DNA of 64,000 nucleotides from Vespertiliibacter pulmonis (GTDB taxonomy: Bacteria > Pseudomonadota > Gammaproteobacteria > Enterobacterales > Pasteurellaceae): contig NZ_CP016615.1 in the NCBI RefSeq assembly GCF_013377275.1, positions 1,560,830 through 1,624,829 of the forward strand, in the 5' to 3' direction. The notes under the pieces are model-generated. The model was not told the DNA's origin, did not search any database, and saw nothing but the letters and a program-made list of their open reading frames with translations. Every line of letters starts with the position of its first letter. Within the stretch, counting starts at the first letter, position 1. Position numbers and translations under genes: made by a program. Positions 40,981 through 50,095 of the stretch are shown here, in pieces.

Positions 40981-41913
40981 GTGGGCAGACCTCGTAAAAA
41001 AGGACGAGATATTGATGGCATTTTTTTGTTAGATAAACCACAAGGGGTGAGTTCTAATGATATTATGCAGAAGGTCAAACGTTTGTTTAATGCAAATAAA
41101 GCAGGGCATACTGGAGCGTTAGATCCCTTGGCCACAGGAATGTTACCAATCTGCTTAGGCGAAGCAACTAAATTTTCACAGTTTTTATTGGATTCCGACA
41201 AACGATATTTAGTTACTGCAAAGCTAGGCGAACGAACGGATACGTCTGATGCAGATGGTCAGATTATTCAAACTCGAGCCGTAAATATTGAAATTTCACA
41301 AATTTTATCAGCACTTGAGCATTTTCGGGGAAATATTTTGCAAGTGCCGACAATGTTTTCGGCGTTAAAATATAATGGCAAACCTTTGTATGAATACGCT
41401 CGTCAGGGGATTATAGTTGAACGAGAAGCTCGTCCAATTACTATTTTTGAGTTGAAATTTATTGCCTATGATGCCCCTAATTTGACTTTGGAAGTCCATT
41501 GTTCAAAAGGTACTTATATTCGGACATTAGTTGATGATTTAGGCGAAGTATTAGGGTGTGGTGCTCACGTTACGTATTTAAGACGGCTTGCCGTTGCACA
41601 ATACCCAACAAATGAAATGATGGATTTTGCTCAATTACAATTATTAGCGGAAAAACAACCGCTTGCGAAGTTAGATAGTTACTTATTACCAATGGATACA
41701 GCCGTTGCTGGATTGCCTATTTTAAATTTAACGTCTGAACAAGCGGTTGCCGTAGGTTTTGGACAACGAGTAAAATTTGAAAACCCCTCTAAACTTGTTG
41801 GATTAGTTCGTCTATTTTCTCCAGAAGGTAAATTTTTAGGGGTTGCTGATGTTGATCAAACAAATGTAATTCGCCCTAATCGAATGGTGAATTATAGTTC
41901 TGAGGAAAAATAA
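40981..41913 (+). CDS. truB: TruB, tRNA pseudouridine(55) synthase
   Basis: The 310-residue protein has '[14 protein letters not shown]' near residue 13, the catalytic block '[25 protein letters not shown]' (Asp48) and '[15 protein letters not shown]' near 179. It makes pseudouridine 55 in the T-loop of tRNAs. The start is GTG at 40981, giving the usual [18 protein letters not shown] lies about seven bases before it. It overlaps mltB by one base (TAATG). Confidence 0.96.
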   Translation: MGRPRKKGRDIDGIFLLDKPQGVSSNDIMQKVKRLFNANKAGHTGALDPLATGMLPICLGEATKFSQFLLDSDKRYLVTAKLGERTDTSDADGQIIQTRAVNIEISQILSALEHFRGNILQVPTMFSALKYNGKPLYEYARQGIIVEREARPITIFELKFIAYDAPNLTLEVHCSKGTYIRTLVDDLGEVLGCGAHVTYLRRLAVAQYPTNEMMDFAQLQLLAEKQPLAKLDSYLLPMDTAVAGLPILNLTSEQAVAVGFGQRVKFENPSKLVGLVRLFSPEGKFLGVADVDQTNVIRPNRMVNYSSEEK

Positions 41914-43004
41914 TGAAGAAAAATATAGGATTCTTTTCATTACCGATAATGGTTGCTTTTTTATTAAGCAGTTGTAGTAGTAATAATACTGAGCATTCAG
42001 GCTTAAAATTAGATGCAAAATTTAATCAATCAAGAGATTTACGTCACTTTAATGAGTATGTTAAGTTTTTGAAACGGAAAGCAGCTGGTGCAGGTGTTTC
42101 TGATAAAATTTTGAATAAGCAGATGAGTATCAATTATATTTATCGGGCTGTAGAATTAGATCAAAAGCAAGCAAATCGTCGCCGAGATCCAAATTTACCG
42201 CCGCCACCGCCAAATCCTAATGGAGTAACGAATTATCTAAATAAAGTATTAACAACCGCTAAAGTGAATAGAGCAGTTGATAATTGGTGGGAATATCAGC
42301 CTCAACTAACCAAAGCCAGTCAAAAATATGGTGTGCAAAAAGAATATATTATGGCGTTATGGGGAATGGAAAGCAGTTTTGGACGCTATCAAGGAAATTT
42401 TGATGTGCTATCAGTATTGGCAACCCTTGCTTTTGATGGTCGCCGTGAAAAATTGTTTACTCAAGAATTTGTGAATGCAATGAAAATGTTGCAAACGGGA
42501 ACAATTTCTCGCTATGAAATGAAGGGATCTTGGGCTGGTGCAATGGGGCAAACACAATTTATGCCAACTTCTTATTTGAAATATGCAGCAGATGGCGATA
42601 ATGATGGTAAGAAAGATATTTGGAATAATGAGTACGATGCATTTGCATCTATTGCTTCTTATTTATCAACAGTTGGCTGGGATAATAAACTGCCGTGGGG
42701 TGTTGAAGTTAAATTAGCTCAGCCGATTGATCTTGCTTTTTCAGGTATTGAGCAAAATAAAGCTAAAAGCCTAGCAGAATGGCAGTCTCTTGGTGTGTAT
42801 CTGGCTTATCCAAGCGGTCAGGAAAATCAAAAATTGGCTCAATTACATAAAGCAAAATTATGGTTAGTTCGCCCAGATAAGGCGGTAGGGCGTGCTTTTT
42901 TAGTATCAAATAATTTCCGAACAATTTTAGATTGGAATAAATCGAATAATTTTGCGATTAGCATCGGTAAATTTGCTGATCGAATTTTGCAAAATGTACA
43001 GTAG
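41913..43004 (+). CDS. mltB: MltB-like lytic murein transglycosylase (lipoprotein)
   Basis: The 363-residue protein has a lipoprotein signal (lipobox LLSSC, Cys21) and an SLT/MltB catalytic domain with Glu in 'ALWGMESSFGRYQGN' near residue 153 and 'GSWAGAMGQTQFMPTSYLKYA' near 205. It cleaves peptidoglycan between MurNAc and GlcNAc to form 1,6-anhydroMurNAc. A Pro-rich stretch (about 92-98) separates the N-terminal part from the catalytic core. It overlaps truB by one base, an uncommon neighbour for mltB. Confidence 0.9.
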   Translation: MKKNIGFFSLPIMVAFLLSSCSSNNTEHSGLKLDAKFNQSRDLRHFNEYVKFLKRKAAGAGVSDKILNKQMSINYIYRAVELDQKQANRRRDPNLPPPPPNPNGVTNYLNKVLTTAKVNRAVDNWWEYQPQLTKASQKYGVQKEYIMALWGMESSFGRYQGNFDVLSVLATLAFDGRREKLFTQEFVNAMKMLQTGTISRYEMKGSWAGAMGQTQFMPTSYLKYAADGDNDGKKDIWNNEYDAFASIASYLSTVGWDNKLPWGVEVKLAQPIDLAFSGIEQNKAKSLAEWQSLGVYLAYPSGQENQKLAQLHKAKLWLVRPDKAVGRAFLVSNNFRTILDWNKSNNFAISIGKFADRILQNVQ

Positions 43005-43029
43005 TATAGGTGAAAAATTACTTGAAATT

Positions 43030-43038
43030 ACCGCTTGT
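43030..43038 (-). repeat. Uptake signal sequence (ACAAGCGGT)
   Basis: Exact USS on the minus strand in the 75-bp gap between mltB and ppx. Confidence 0.8.
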
Positions 43039-43079
43039 CCTTAATAAGCAATCGGAGTCCAATAAATGAGGTTCAATTT

Positions 43080-44582
43080 ATGAAACCTAATGATAATCCT
43101 CCTCGTGAATTTGCTGCTATTGATCTTGGATCAAATAGCTTTCATATGATTGTAGCTCGAATTGTGAATGGCTCAATTCAAATTCTTTCTCGCTTAAAAC
43201 GGCGAGTGCGTTTGGCGGAGGGGCTAGATGAGAATAATGTCTTAAGCCAAGAGGCAATTGAGCGAGGCGTAGCGTGTTTACGCCTATTTGCAAAACGTTT
43301 AGAGGGATTTTCCCCAGAGAATGTAAAAGTTATTGGTACTTATACATTAAGGCAAGCGGTAAATAATCAGCAATTTGTCGAACAAGCTCAACAGTTTTTT
43401 CCATTTCCGATCAATATTGTCTCAGGTAAAGAGGAGGCTTGTTTAATTTACTCAGGCGTAAGTCATACTCAAGCACAAAAAGGGCGTAAATTTGTTGTAG
43501 ATATTGGTGGCGGTTCTACGGAAATGGTAGTTGGTGATGGTTTCACTCCTTTGCGAGCAGAGAGTCGCAATATGGGGTGCGTGAGCTTTGCAAAACGTTT
43601 TTTCCCAAATGGAATTTTAACGCAAGAACGGTTTGATTTAGCTTACCAAGTAGCGATGGAAAAAATTGAAGATCTAAGTTCTGACTATCGTCAGTTAGGT
43701 TGGAAGTATGTTTTTGGTTCATCTGGCACGATAAAAACTGTTAGTAAAGTATTAGGTGCTAATGGCTATAAAGATATGTTAATTACTGAAAGCCGATTAT
43801 TGAGCTTAATTGATCGCTGTTTGATGTTTAATAATTTAAACGAAATTCAACTTAAGGGATTAATTGAAGAGAGAGCAGATATATTAGTACCAGGGCTAGC
43901 AATTTTACTTGCGTTATTTCGTACGTTTAAAATTCACTCAATGCGTTATTCAGACGGGGCATTGCGTGAAGGTATAATGTATGGATTGGAAGAATGCTTC
44001 CAAGTTAGCAATATTAGGCAACGCACGGCTGAAGGATTGGCTGAACAGTATCATATCGATCAACAACAGGCTTTGCGTGTACAAGAAACTGCCTTATGCT
44101 TATTTGATCAAATTCGTAATTGGAAAAATAAACGACAGCTCAAAGAACTACGAAGCCTATTAAAATGGGCCGCAATGTTGCACGAAATAGGTATTAGTAT
44201 TAATCATAATGCTGTTCATCGTCATTCTGCGTATATCATTTCTCATACAGACTTACCAGGTTTTGATGATGAGCAACAACGGCTACTCGGACTGTTAATG
44301 CGTTATCATCTTAAAAGCTTTAAAAAAAGTGATTTACGAAGTACCAACCGTTTTCAGCATCGTGATATTTTAACATTATTAAGAGTATTTCGTTTGGCAG
44401 TGTTGCTTAACCGCTCTCGTCAGGCTACAGTTTTTCCTCGCGAACTAAATTTAGCAGTAGTAGCAAATCATTGGCATTTAACCTTTGAACATAATTTTCT
44501 TATGCAAAACCCTCTTATTTTAGATGATTTGCTTGATGAAAAAAGACAGCTTGCATCGATAAATTTACCGCTAATTATTTAA
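43080..44582 (+). CDS. ppx: Exopolyphosphatase
   Basis: This 500-residue protein has the Ppx/GppA N-terminal ASKHA fold: 'FAAIDLGSNSFHMIVARI' at residues 9-26, 'GTYTLRQAVN' near 93 and 'FVVDIGGGSTEMVVG' near 139. The HD-like C-terminal part includes 'WAAMLHEIGISINHNAVHRHSAYI' near 363. It resembles E. coli Ppx more than GppA along its length. It removes terminal phosphates from polyphosphate. The start follows GAGG at 43068-43071; ppk is not adjacent, unlike in E. coli. Confidence 0.9.
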   Translation: MKPNDNPPREFAAIDLGSNSFHMIVARIVNGSIQILSRLKRRVRLAEGLDENNVLSQEAIERGVACLRLFAKRLEGFSPENVKVIGTYTLRQAVNNQQFVEQAQQFFPFPINIVSGKEEACLIYSGVSHTQAQKGRKFVVDIGGGSTEMVVGDGFTPLRAESRNMGCVSFAKRFFPNGILTQERFDLAYQVAMEKIEDLSSDYRQLGWKYVFGSSGTIKTVSKVLGANGYKDMLITESRLLSLIDRCLMFNNLNEIQLKGLIEERADILVPGLAILLALFRTFKIHSMRYSDGALREGIMYGLEECFQVSNIRQRTAEGLAEQYHIDQQQALRVQETALCLFDQIRNWKNKRQLKELRSLLKWAAMLHEIGISINHNAVHRHSAYIISHTDLPGFDDEQQRLLGLLMRYHLKSFKKSDLRSTNRFQHRDILTLLRVFRLAVLLNRSRQATVFPRELNLAVVANHWHLTFEHNFLMQNPLILDDLLDEKRQLASINLPLII

Positions 44583-44588
44583 TTTTTT

Positions 44589-44627
44589 AACCGCTTGTAA
44601 TAGATATAGCAAGCGGTTATTTTTTTA
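44589..44627. terminator. USS-pair terminator after ppx
   Basis: AACCGCTTG (44589-44597) and CAAGCGGTT (44610-44618) form a perfect 9-bp stem with a 12-base loop, followed by AT and a run of seven T. The left arm contains an exact USS. Confidence 0.88.
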
Positions 44628-44683
44628 TCTATTTTGTAAAATAGTGATCTTCTTCTCACTTCTTTTGTTTTTCACTTGTTATT

Positions 44684-44723
44684 AAAAGAAGAAACTTTTA
44701 CTCTATGGAGTATATCTTCTTTT
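44684..44723. promoter_or_regulatory. Inverted repeat upstream of nanQ (candidate NanR operator)
   Basis: AAAAGAAGA (44684-44692) and TCTTCTTTT (44715-44723) are exact inverted repeats flanking a smaller repeat, ACTC-TATG-GAGT (44700-44711). They end 20 bases before a TATAAT -10 element (44744-44749). Their position fits an operator for the RpiR-type regulator encoded downstream; this is inference. Confidence 0.45.
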
Positions 44724-44743
44724 TTATTTATTTTCTGGAGTAA

Positions 44744-44749
44744 TATAAT
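44744..44749 (+). promoter_or_regulatory. Probable -10 element of the nanQ-nanR-nanA operon
   Basis: An exact TATAAT lies 38 bases before the nanQ ATG. No clear -35 element is present, which suits an activated or repressor-overlapped promoter. Confidence 0.5.
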
Positions 44750-44787
44750 CAGAATTGATAATGTTACTCAAAATAACGAGGTTTTGT

Positions 44788-45252
44788 ATGTTATTGGGTG
44801 ATTTAACTCGTCAAGATTTTACCAATTCTTTACCCCCTGTTTTAGCACGTTGCTGCCACAAATTAAATCAATTAGATTTAGCTAATCTACCTCTTGGTAA
44901 ACAGCCACTAGAAGATGGTATTGATATGAATGTGATGGAGTTTACTACGGAGCCTGCTGATCGTAAACAAGCAGAGTTGCACCGTAAATTTATTGATATT
45001 CAAGTGCTAATTTCTGGCGAAGAAGCAATTGAATATGATGTTGGAATGCCAGATTTATCACTTTATAGTGAATATAATGAAGACGCTGATTATCAGCTTA
45101 CTCCAGAAACCGCAAATAAAAATGTGGTGATTCTTCGTCCAAAAATGTTTGTAATTTTCTTACCAAATGAAACACATAAACCTGGTGTTTCAATTAATGG
45201 CGATAAACTTTTGAAGAAATTAGTTGTGAAAGTTCCCGTAGAATTGTTATAG
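44788..45252 (+). CDS. nanQ: YhcH/NanQ-family sialic acid anomerase-like protein
   Basis: This 154-residue cupin-fold protein has the YhcH/DUF386 patterns 'DGIDMNVMEFTTEPADRKQAELHRKFIDIQVLISGEEAIEY' and 'PKMFVIFLPNETHKPGVSINGD'. E. coli NanQ (YhcH) speeds the anomer conversion of N-acetylneuraminate. The frame is open 11 codons further upstream, but ATG at 44788 has GAGG six bases before it and matches the family start. It leads the nanQ-nanR-nanA run; nanR starts nine bases after the stop. Confidence 0.85.
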   Translation: MLLGDLTRQDFTNSLPPVLARCCHKLNQLDLANLPLGKQPLEDGIDMNVMEFTTEPADRKQAELHRKFIDIQVLISGEEAIEYDVGMPDLSLYSEYNEDADYQLTPETANKNVVILRPKMFVIFLPNETHKPGVSINGDKLLKKLVVKVPVELL

Positions 45253-45260
45253 GAAAAACA

Positions 45261-46118
45261 ATGTCATACGGTGGAAAAATTTTAGGCAAAATGAATGCAT
45301 TACAGTCGAGTTTTACTAAAACAGAGAAAAAAATTGCAGAACAAATTTTGTCTCAACCTGATTTATTAAGCAGATGTTCTTTATCTGAAATAGCACTTTA
45401 TTTAGACGTAGGTGAAGCCACTTTTATTCGATTTTGCCGAACACTTGGCTTTAAGGGTTATACAGATTTTAAATTAGAATTGGCTATTGAATTAGCAACC
45501 CAAGAAAAAGAGAGTGATAGGATACTAGATACAGATATTTCTCAACAGGATACGGTAAGAGAAATTGCACTAAAATTGCAACATTCATTAAGTGCTGTTA
45601 TTTCAGAAACAATTAATCTGTTAGATTTTAATGTACTGGAAAAAGTAGTATTGGAATTGCGTAAAGCAAAACGGATTTTTCTGTTTGGTGTTGGATCATC
45701 AGGGATTACTGCAGAAGATGCTAAACATAAATTAATGCGTATTGGTTTACAAGTTGACTCGCTTACCAATAATCACTTTATGTATATGCAGGCAGCATTA
45801 TTGAAAAAGGGCGATGTTGTTATTGGTATTAGTCATTCAGGCTCGTCTAAAGAGACAGTGAAAGGGTTACGGATTGCACAAGAAAATGAAGCAATTTGTA
45901 TTGCAATTACGCATAATTTACGGTCTCCGATTACTGATGTTGCAGACTATGTATTAATCAATGGGAATAGTCAAGGCTATATGCAAGGTGATTCATTAGG
46001 CACAAAAATGACACAGTTATTTATTTTAGATTTACTTTATGCCTTATTGGTTCAAGCAGAGCCAAATAAAGCAATATTACAAAAACAAAAAACGGTTAAT
46101 GTATTGAAATCAGTATAA
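45261..46118 (+). CDS. nanR: RpiR-family sialic acid regulator (NanR/SiaR-like)
   Basis: This 285-residue protein has an N-terminal RpiR helix-turn-helix domain (about 1-77; 'LYLDVGEATFIRFCRTLGFKGYTDFKLEL') and a SIS sugar-phosphate-binding domain (about 120-255; 'FGVGSSGITAEDAKHKLMRIG', 'GISHSGSSKETV'). In H. influenzae the related SiaR represses sialate genes and responds to glucosamine-6-phosphate. Location between nanQ and nanA supports the same role. This is unrelated to the GntR-type NanR of E. coli. Confidence 0.85.
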   Translation: MSYGGKILGKMNALQSSFTKTEKKIAEQILSQPDLLSRCSLSEIALYLDVGEATFIRFCRTLGFKGYTDFKLELAIELATQEKESDRILDTDISQQDTVREIALKLQHSLSAVISETINLLDFNVLEKVVLELRKAKRIFLFGVGSSGITAEDAKHKLMRIGLQVDSLTNNHFMYMQAALLKKGDVVIGISHSGSSKETVKGLRIAQENEAICIAITHNLRSPITDVADYVLINGNSQGYMQGDSLGTKMTQLFILDLLYALLVQAEPNKAILQKQKTVNVLKSV

Positions 46119-46166
46119 TCAGTAGTATTTTCACACAAATAATAATTTTATTTAAAGGATAGTGTA

Positions 46167-47045
46167 ATGAAAAATTTAAAAGGTATCTTTAGTGCATTAT
46201 TAGTTTCATTTGATGAAAATGGTAAGATCAATGAAGCGGGATTACGTCAAATTGTTCGTTATAATATAGATAAGATGAAAATTGATGGCTTATATGTTGG
46301 TGGTTCAACGGGCGAAAACTTTATGTTATCTACGGAAGAGAAAAAAGAAATTTTTCGAATTGTAAAAGATGAAGTGAAAGATCAAGTTGCATTAATTGCA
46401 CAAGTGGGCAGCGTAAATTTACAAGAAGCAGTGGAATTAGGAAAATATGCAACTGGGTTAGGTTATGATTGTTTATCTGCCGTTACGCCTTTCTATTATA
46501 AATTTAGCTTTTCTGAAATTAAGAATTTTTATGAAACAATTATTCGTGAAACGGGCAGTCCTATGATTGTTTATTCTATTCCATTTCTGACCGGTGTGAA
46601 TATTGGTGTGAATCAATTTGCTGAACTATTTGCAAACCCTAAAATTATTGGTGTGAAATTTACCGCAGGAGATTTTTATTTGTTAGAGCGTTTACGTAAG
46701 GCTTTCCCAAGTCATCTAATTTACGCAGGTTTTGATGAAATGCTGTTACCAGCAACGGTACTTGGTATAGATGGTGCGATTGGCTCAACATTTAATGTTA
46801 ATGGTTTAAGAGCACGTCAAATTTTTGAATTAACTCAACGGGGAAAAATAACAGAAGCATTAGCTATTCAACATGTTACTAATGATTTAATTGAAGCAAT
46901 TATTAGCAATGGATTGTATCAAACAATTAAAGGCCTATTAGAAGAAGAAGGTGTACAAGCGGGCTGTTGTCGTGAACCAATGACAAAATCACTTAATGAA
47001 AGCCAAAAAGACGTAGTAAAAGCATTGAAAGCAAAATTCTTATAG
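46167..47045 (+). CDS. nanA: N-acetylneuraminate lyase
   Basis: This 292-residue class I aldolase of the DapA family has 'YVGGSTGENFMLSTEEKKEIF' near residue 43 (GSTGE), Tyr in 'MIVYSIPFLTGVNIG' near 136 and Schiff-base Lys in 'IIGVKFTAGD' near 164. It splits N-acetylneuraminate into N-acetylmannosamine and pyruvate. AAAGGATAG precedes the start. nanE, nanK, nagBA and the SiaPT transporter are not adjacent. Confidence 0.94.
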   Translation: MKNLKGIFSALLVSFDENGKINEAGLRQIVRYNIDKMKIDGLYVGGSTGENFMLSTEEKKEIFRIVKDEVKDQVALIAQVGSVNLQEAVELGKYATGLGYDCLSAVTPFYYKFSFSEIKNFYETIIRETGSPMIVYSIPFLTGVNIGVNQFAELFANPKIIGVKFTAGDFYLLERLRKAFPSHLIYAGFDEMLLPATVLGIDGAIGSTFNVNGLRARQIFELTQRGKITEALAIQHVTNDLIEAIISNGLYQTIKGLLEEEGVQAGCCREPMTKSLNESQKDVVKALKAKFL

Positions 47046-47065
47046 CGTATTGTTAGCAATAAATG

Positions 47066-47094
47066 AATGGCTACAGTTAAGTAGCCATTTTCTT
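47066..47094 (+). terminator. Rho-independent terminator after nanA
   Basis: A perfect 9-bp stem, AATGGCTAC / GTAGCCATT, with a 6-base loop and TTTCTTT following, between nanA and the convergent zapG. Confidence 0.88.
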
Positions 47095-47116
47095 TATTTT
47101 ATTACTTTTATATTTA

Positions 47117-47512
47117 CTACGATTTTAATATACCTGATGAACCTTCTGAATAATCTTTAGGTTGATTATCTTCGGTTACGGCTGTGTTAGTGATCTGGGT
47201 TGGTTGGAAAAATTCAATTTTTTGTTGAGCTTCTTCAGGCAATAAAGATTGCGAGCTTTCAGCTAAATGGGTGTAAAGTTTTTTATAATCATCAGCAAGA
47301 GTAGCAAGTAAGTTAGCAGACTGTTGAAAATGTTTTTCAAGCTGTTCCTTTTGCTGTTCAATTTTTAGATTAGCAGATTTTAATTCGCTAGCTAATTGTT
47401 GTTGTTTTTTCGCATTGGCATTTGTGGTTCGTAAAACTACATAGCCGATAATTATGCCCAGAATAAATGCACAGATAATGATAACCCACATTTCATTTGA
47501 CCAATGTTCCAT
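47117..47512 (-). CDS. zapG: ZapG (YhcB/DUF1043), cell-division-associated membrane protein
   Basis: The 131-residue protein has one N-terminal membrane helix (about residues 8-26), a coiled coil (about 32-80, rich in Gln, Glu and Lys) and the family tail 'LATLADDYKKLYTHLAESSQSLLPE'. YhcB/ZapG links division and elongation machineries in enteric bacteria. In E. coli yhcB also lies near rplM-rpsI, as here. Confidence 0.88.
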   Translation of the reverse strand: MEHWSNEMWVIIICAFILGIIIGYVVLRTTNANAKKQQQLASELKSANLKIEQQKEQLEKHFQQSANLLATLADDYKKLYTHLAESSQSLLPEEAQQKIEFFQPTQITNTAVTEDNQPKDYSEGSSGILKS

Positions 47513-47831
47513 AATTGCTCCTACCTATTGTTAGTTGTACTTAAATTAAATGATTATAATAAAGTCTTATATTTCTACCATTTTCTTATTTTTTTGAAAA
47601 GATTATTTTGATTAATCTGCTAATATTTTGAAATAATCGACATATTAGCATTTTTTATAAAAAATATTTAGCATTTAGGTAATAAAATCCGTATAATATC
47701 GACACCCTGTTTTTGTATAGTATTCCCGCTATACAAGTTTGGTCTGAATTGACTCGAAGGGGTTTAATTCTACCGTATAGGTAATATCCTTTAGGATATT
47801 GGGTTTAAACAATTTAATTTGGATTTAATTA
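47513..47831. other. 319-bp region between zapG and rplM
   Basis: It holds no gene that I can see. The left half is AT-rich and contains the divergent start of zapG; the right half holds a -10 element and a structured leader for rplM. Confidence 0.6.
47692..47800 (+). promoter_or_regulatory. rplM promoter and structured 5' leader (candidate L13 autoregulation)
   Basis: TATAAT at 47692-47697 follows a weak TTAGCA (47668-47673). The leader of about 128 bases has two hairpins: TTGTATAG (47713-47720) with CTATACAA (47729-47736), and AATATCC-TTTA-GGATATT (47783-47800). In E. coli L13 represses its own operon by binding the leader mRNA; whether these hairpins serve that is inference. Confidence 0.55.
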
Positions 47832-48260
47832 ATGAAAACTTTTGTAGCAAAACCAGAGACAGTTAAACGTGACTGGTATGTAGTAGATGCGACAGGTAAA
47901 ACGCTAGGTCGTTTAGCTACTGAATTAGCAAGTCGTCTTCGTGGTAAACACAAGGCTGAGTACACTCCACACGTTGATACTGGTGATTACATCATCGTTA
48001 TCAATGCGGAAAAAGTAGCTGTAACAGGTAAAAAAGAAACTGACAAAATCTACTACTGGCACACTGGCTATGTAGGTGGTATCAAAGATGCTACTTTCAA
48101 AGAAATGATTGCTCGTCGTCCTGAAGCAGTGATTGAAATCGCGGTTAAAGGTATGTTGCCAAAAGGCCCATTAGGTCGTGCAATGTTCCGTAAATTAAAA
48201 GTGTATGCAGGTTCTGAACATAACCATACAGCACAACAACCACAAGTTTTAGATATTTAA
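47832..48260 (+). CDS. rplM: 50S ribosomal protein L13
   Basis: The 142-residue protein is full length and begins [31 protein letters not shown], with the family pattern '[37 protein letters not shown]'. It is an early-assembly 50S protein. It is followed after 15 bases by rpsI, the invariant rplM-rpsI operon. Confidence 0.98.
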   Translation: MKTFVAKPETVKRDWYVVDATGKTLGRLATELASRLRGKHKAEYTPHVDTGDYIIVINAEKVAVTGKKETDKIYYWHTGYVGGIKDATFKEMIARRPEAVIEIAVKGMLPKGPLGRAMFRKLKVYAGSEHNHTAQQPQVLDI

Positions 48261-48275
48261 TCACGGAGCAGAAAA

Positions 48276-48671
48276 ATGACAGCAGCAAATCAAAACTACG
48301 GCACAGGTCGCCGCAAAAGCTCTTCAGCTCGTGTATTTATCAAACCGGGCAGTGGTAATATTACCATCAACCAACGTTCTTTAGAAGTTTACTTCGGTCG
48401 TGATACAGCACGAATGGTTGTTCGTCAACCTTTAGAATTAGTTGAATTAACTGATAAACTAGATCTTTATATCACTGTTAAAGGTGGTGGTATTTCTGGT
48501 CAAGCGGGTGCTATCCGTCATGGTATTACTCGTGCATTAATGGAATATGACGAAACTTTACGTCCAGCATTACGTGCTGCGGGCTTTGTTACCCGTGATG
48601 CTCGTCGTGTTGAGCGTAAAAAAGTGGGTTTACACAAAGCACGTCGTCGTCCACAATACTCAAAACGTTAA
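48276..48671 (+). CDS. rpsI: 30S ribosomal protein S9
   Basis: The 131-residue protein has '[27 protein letters not shown]' at the start and the C-terminal basic tail ending [12 protein letters not shown], whose last residues reach the P-site tRNA. It is the second gene of the rplM operon; a terminator lies 17 bases downstream. Confidence 0.98.
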   Translation: MTAANQNYGTGRRKSSSARVFIKPGSGNITINQRSLEVYFGRDTARMVVRQPLELVELTDKLDLYITVKGGGISGQAGAIRHGITRALMEYDETLRPALRAAGFVTRDARRVERKKVGLHKARRRPQYSKR

Positions 48672-48688
48672 TTTTTCGTTTTTTGAGC

Positions 48689-48714
48689 AAAGGCAGGAAT
48701 TTTCCTGCCTTTTT
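48689..48714 (+). terminator. Rho-independent terminator after rpsI
   Basis: A perfect 11-bp stem, AAAGGCAGGAA / TTCCTGCCTTT, with a two-base loop (in practice four bases unpaired) and a T-run. Confidence 0.92.
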
Positions 48715-48761
48715 CTATTCTGGTTCCTATTCATTATTAAACTGAAAGTAGAGATATTTTT

Positions 48762-49538
48762 ATGTTAGCCGTTATATCCCCAGCAAAAACACTTGATTTT
48801 GAAACAAATGTTGAAGGTTTTGCCTTTTCTCAACCACAACTGACTGCTTATAGTCAAGATCTTATTGATATTTGTAAACAATTTACACCTGCTGAATTAG
48901 CATCGTTGATGTCAATTAGCGATAAATTAGCGAGCCTAAATATTGCTCGCTTTGCACAATGGCACATAGAGCATACAATACAGAATGCAAAACCAGCATT
49001 ATTTGCATTTAAAGGTGATGTATATACTGGGCTAGAAGCAGAAACGTTGAATCATTGTGAAGTTGAGTATGCACAAAGCCATTTACGAATGTTATCAGGT
49101 CTATATGGATTGCTTAAACCTCTTGATTTAATGCAACCTTATCGGTTAGAGATGGGGACAAAATTAGCGAATCCGAAAGGTAAGGATCTTTATCATTTTT
49201 GGGGAAATATTATTACGGATCATTTGCAAAATGCAATTGATGAACAAGGTGATAATATTTTACTTAATCTTGCATCAGACGAGTATTTCAGTGCAGTAAA
49301 AAAAGAGCGATTAACTGCTAAAATCATAAAGCCAATATTTTTAGATGAGAAAAATGGTAAGTTTAAAATAATTAGCTTTTATGCGAAAAAAGCAAGAGGA
49401 ATGATGGTTCGTTACTTATTAAAAACAAAGCCGACAAAGATTGAGCAGTTAAAAGAATTTAATTTTGGTGGTTATTGGTTTGATGAAGAAAGCTCAACTG
49501 CAACAGAGTTGGTATTTAAACGAGAGGAACAGCTGTGA
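48762..49538 (+). CDS. yaaA: YaaA, peroxide-stress protein
   Basis: The 258-residue YaaA/DUF328 protein starts [14 protein letters not shown] and has '[14 protein letters not shown]', '[26 protein letters not shown]' and '[11 protein letters not shown]' blocks. In E. coli YaaA limits free iron during hydrogen peroxide stress. It leads an overlapping run: the next start lies inside its last codons. The partnership with a metal exporter (fieF) two genes on suggests a metal-stress operon. Confidence 0.92.
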   Translation: MLAVISPAKTLDFETNVEGFAFSQPQLTAYSQDLIDICKQFTPAELASLMSISDKLASLNIARFAQWHIEHTIQNAKPALFAFKGDVYTGLEAETLNHCEVEYAQSHLRMLSGLYGLLKPLDLMQPYRLEMGTKLANPKGKDLYHFWGNIITDHLQNAIDEQGDNILLNLASDEYFSAVKKERLTAKIIKPIFLDEKNGKFKIISFYAKKARGMMVRYLLKTKPTKIEQLKEFNFGGYWFDEESSTATELVFKREEQL

Positions 49539-50095
49539 TTAGATTATTCATGTTGGTAATATTTTCTGCTTTTGTTACCGCTTGTGTAAATCGTCCAGTA
49601 GATTTTAGCTTACCTGATATTGTGCAATTTGATGGGCAGCGTTATCAAAAGATAACAGATAATCGCCTTGATGAAATGCGACAGCTCCTTTATTTACCAA
49701 GTGATGGTGCAAAAGACCCTGAGAATTGGCAGCAAGGCATTTTATTCTTTTTAGATAAAAATACTATTCATAAAAGCCTAGAAAAACGTTTAACACTACG
49801 AGAAAAACTCTTTGAAAAGCAATCTAATTTACAGAAAAAATTAGTAATTGAAGATGGTGAACTACGTAGCCAAATAATTTACCCACCAACAGATCGTTTT
49901 CATAATATTCAATTGGAATTATCTCGAGGACGAAATTTACCTTGTGGTTTTGGACAAATTCAATTCTCAAACAAGCGGTCAATTACAGCAGAAAATTTGA
50001 CAAAAAATTCAGTTGATCTCACCGCTGATCAGTTAGAAATTGCACAATTAGCAGAAAAATTTATTCTGTTTCCGTGGTTAATTGAGTGTAAATAA
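49535..50095 (+). CDS. Small lipoprotein of unknown function in the yaaA-fieF operon
   Basis: This 186-residue protein has a lipoprotein signal peptide (lipobox Val-Thr-Ala-Cys, Cys17) and a hydrophilic body with many Lys, Glu and Gln residues; no domain that I recognise. The start is GTG at 49535, four bases inside yaaA, with AGAGG eight bases upstream; ATG at 49550 is an alternative but leaves a shorter signal. It overlaps fieF by one base at the 3' end. Two exact USSs (49577, 49971) lie inside it in opposite orientation. Confidence 0.7.
   Translation: MIRLFMLVIFSAFVTACVNRPVDFSLPDIVQFDGQRYQKITDNRLDEMRQLLYLPSDGAKDPENWQQGILFFLDKNTIHKSLEKRLTLREKLFEKQSNLQKKLVIEDGELRSQIIYPPTDRFHNIQLELSRGRNLPCGFGQIQFSNKRSITAENLTKNSVDLTADQLEIAQLAEKFILFPWLIECK

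Noticed and set aside
44646-44664. CRP-like GTGA...TCAC upstream of nanQ
   Set aside because: The spacing between half-sites is eight bases rather than six and the outer bases do not match.
46167-47045. A second dapA
   Set aside because: The GSTGEN motif, YSIPFLTG context and location after an RpiR-type regulator and nanQ point to N-acetylneuraminate lyase rather than dihydrodipicolinate synthase.
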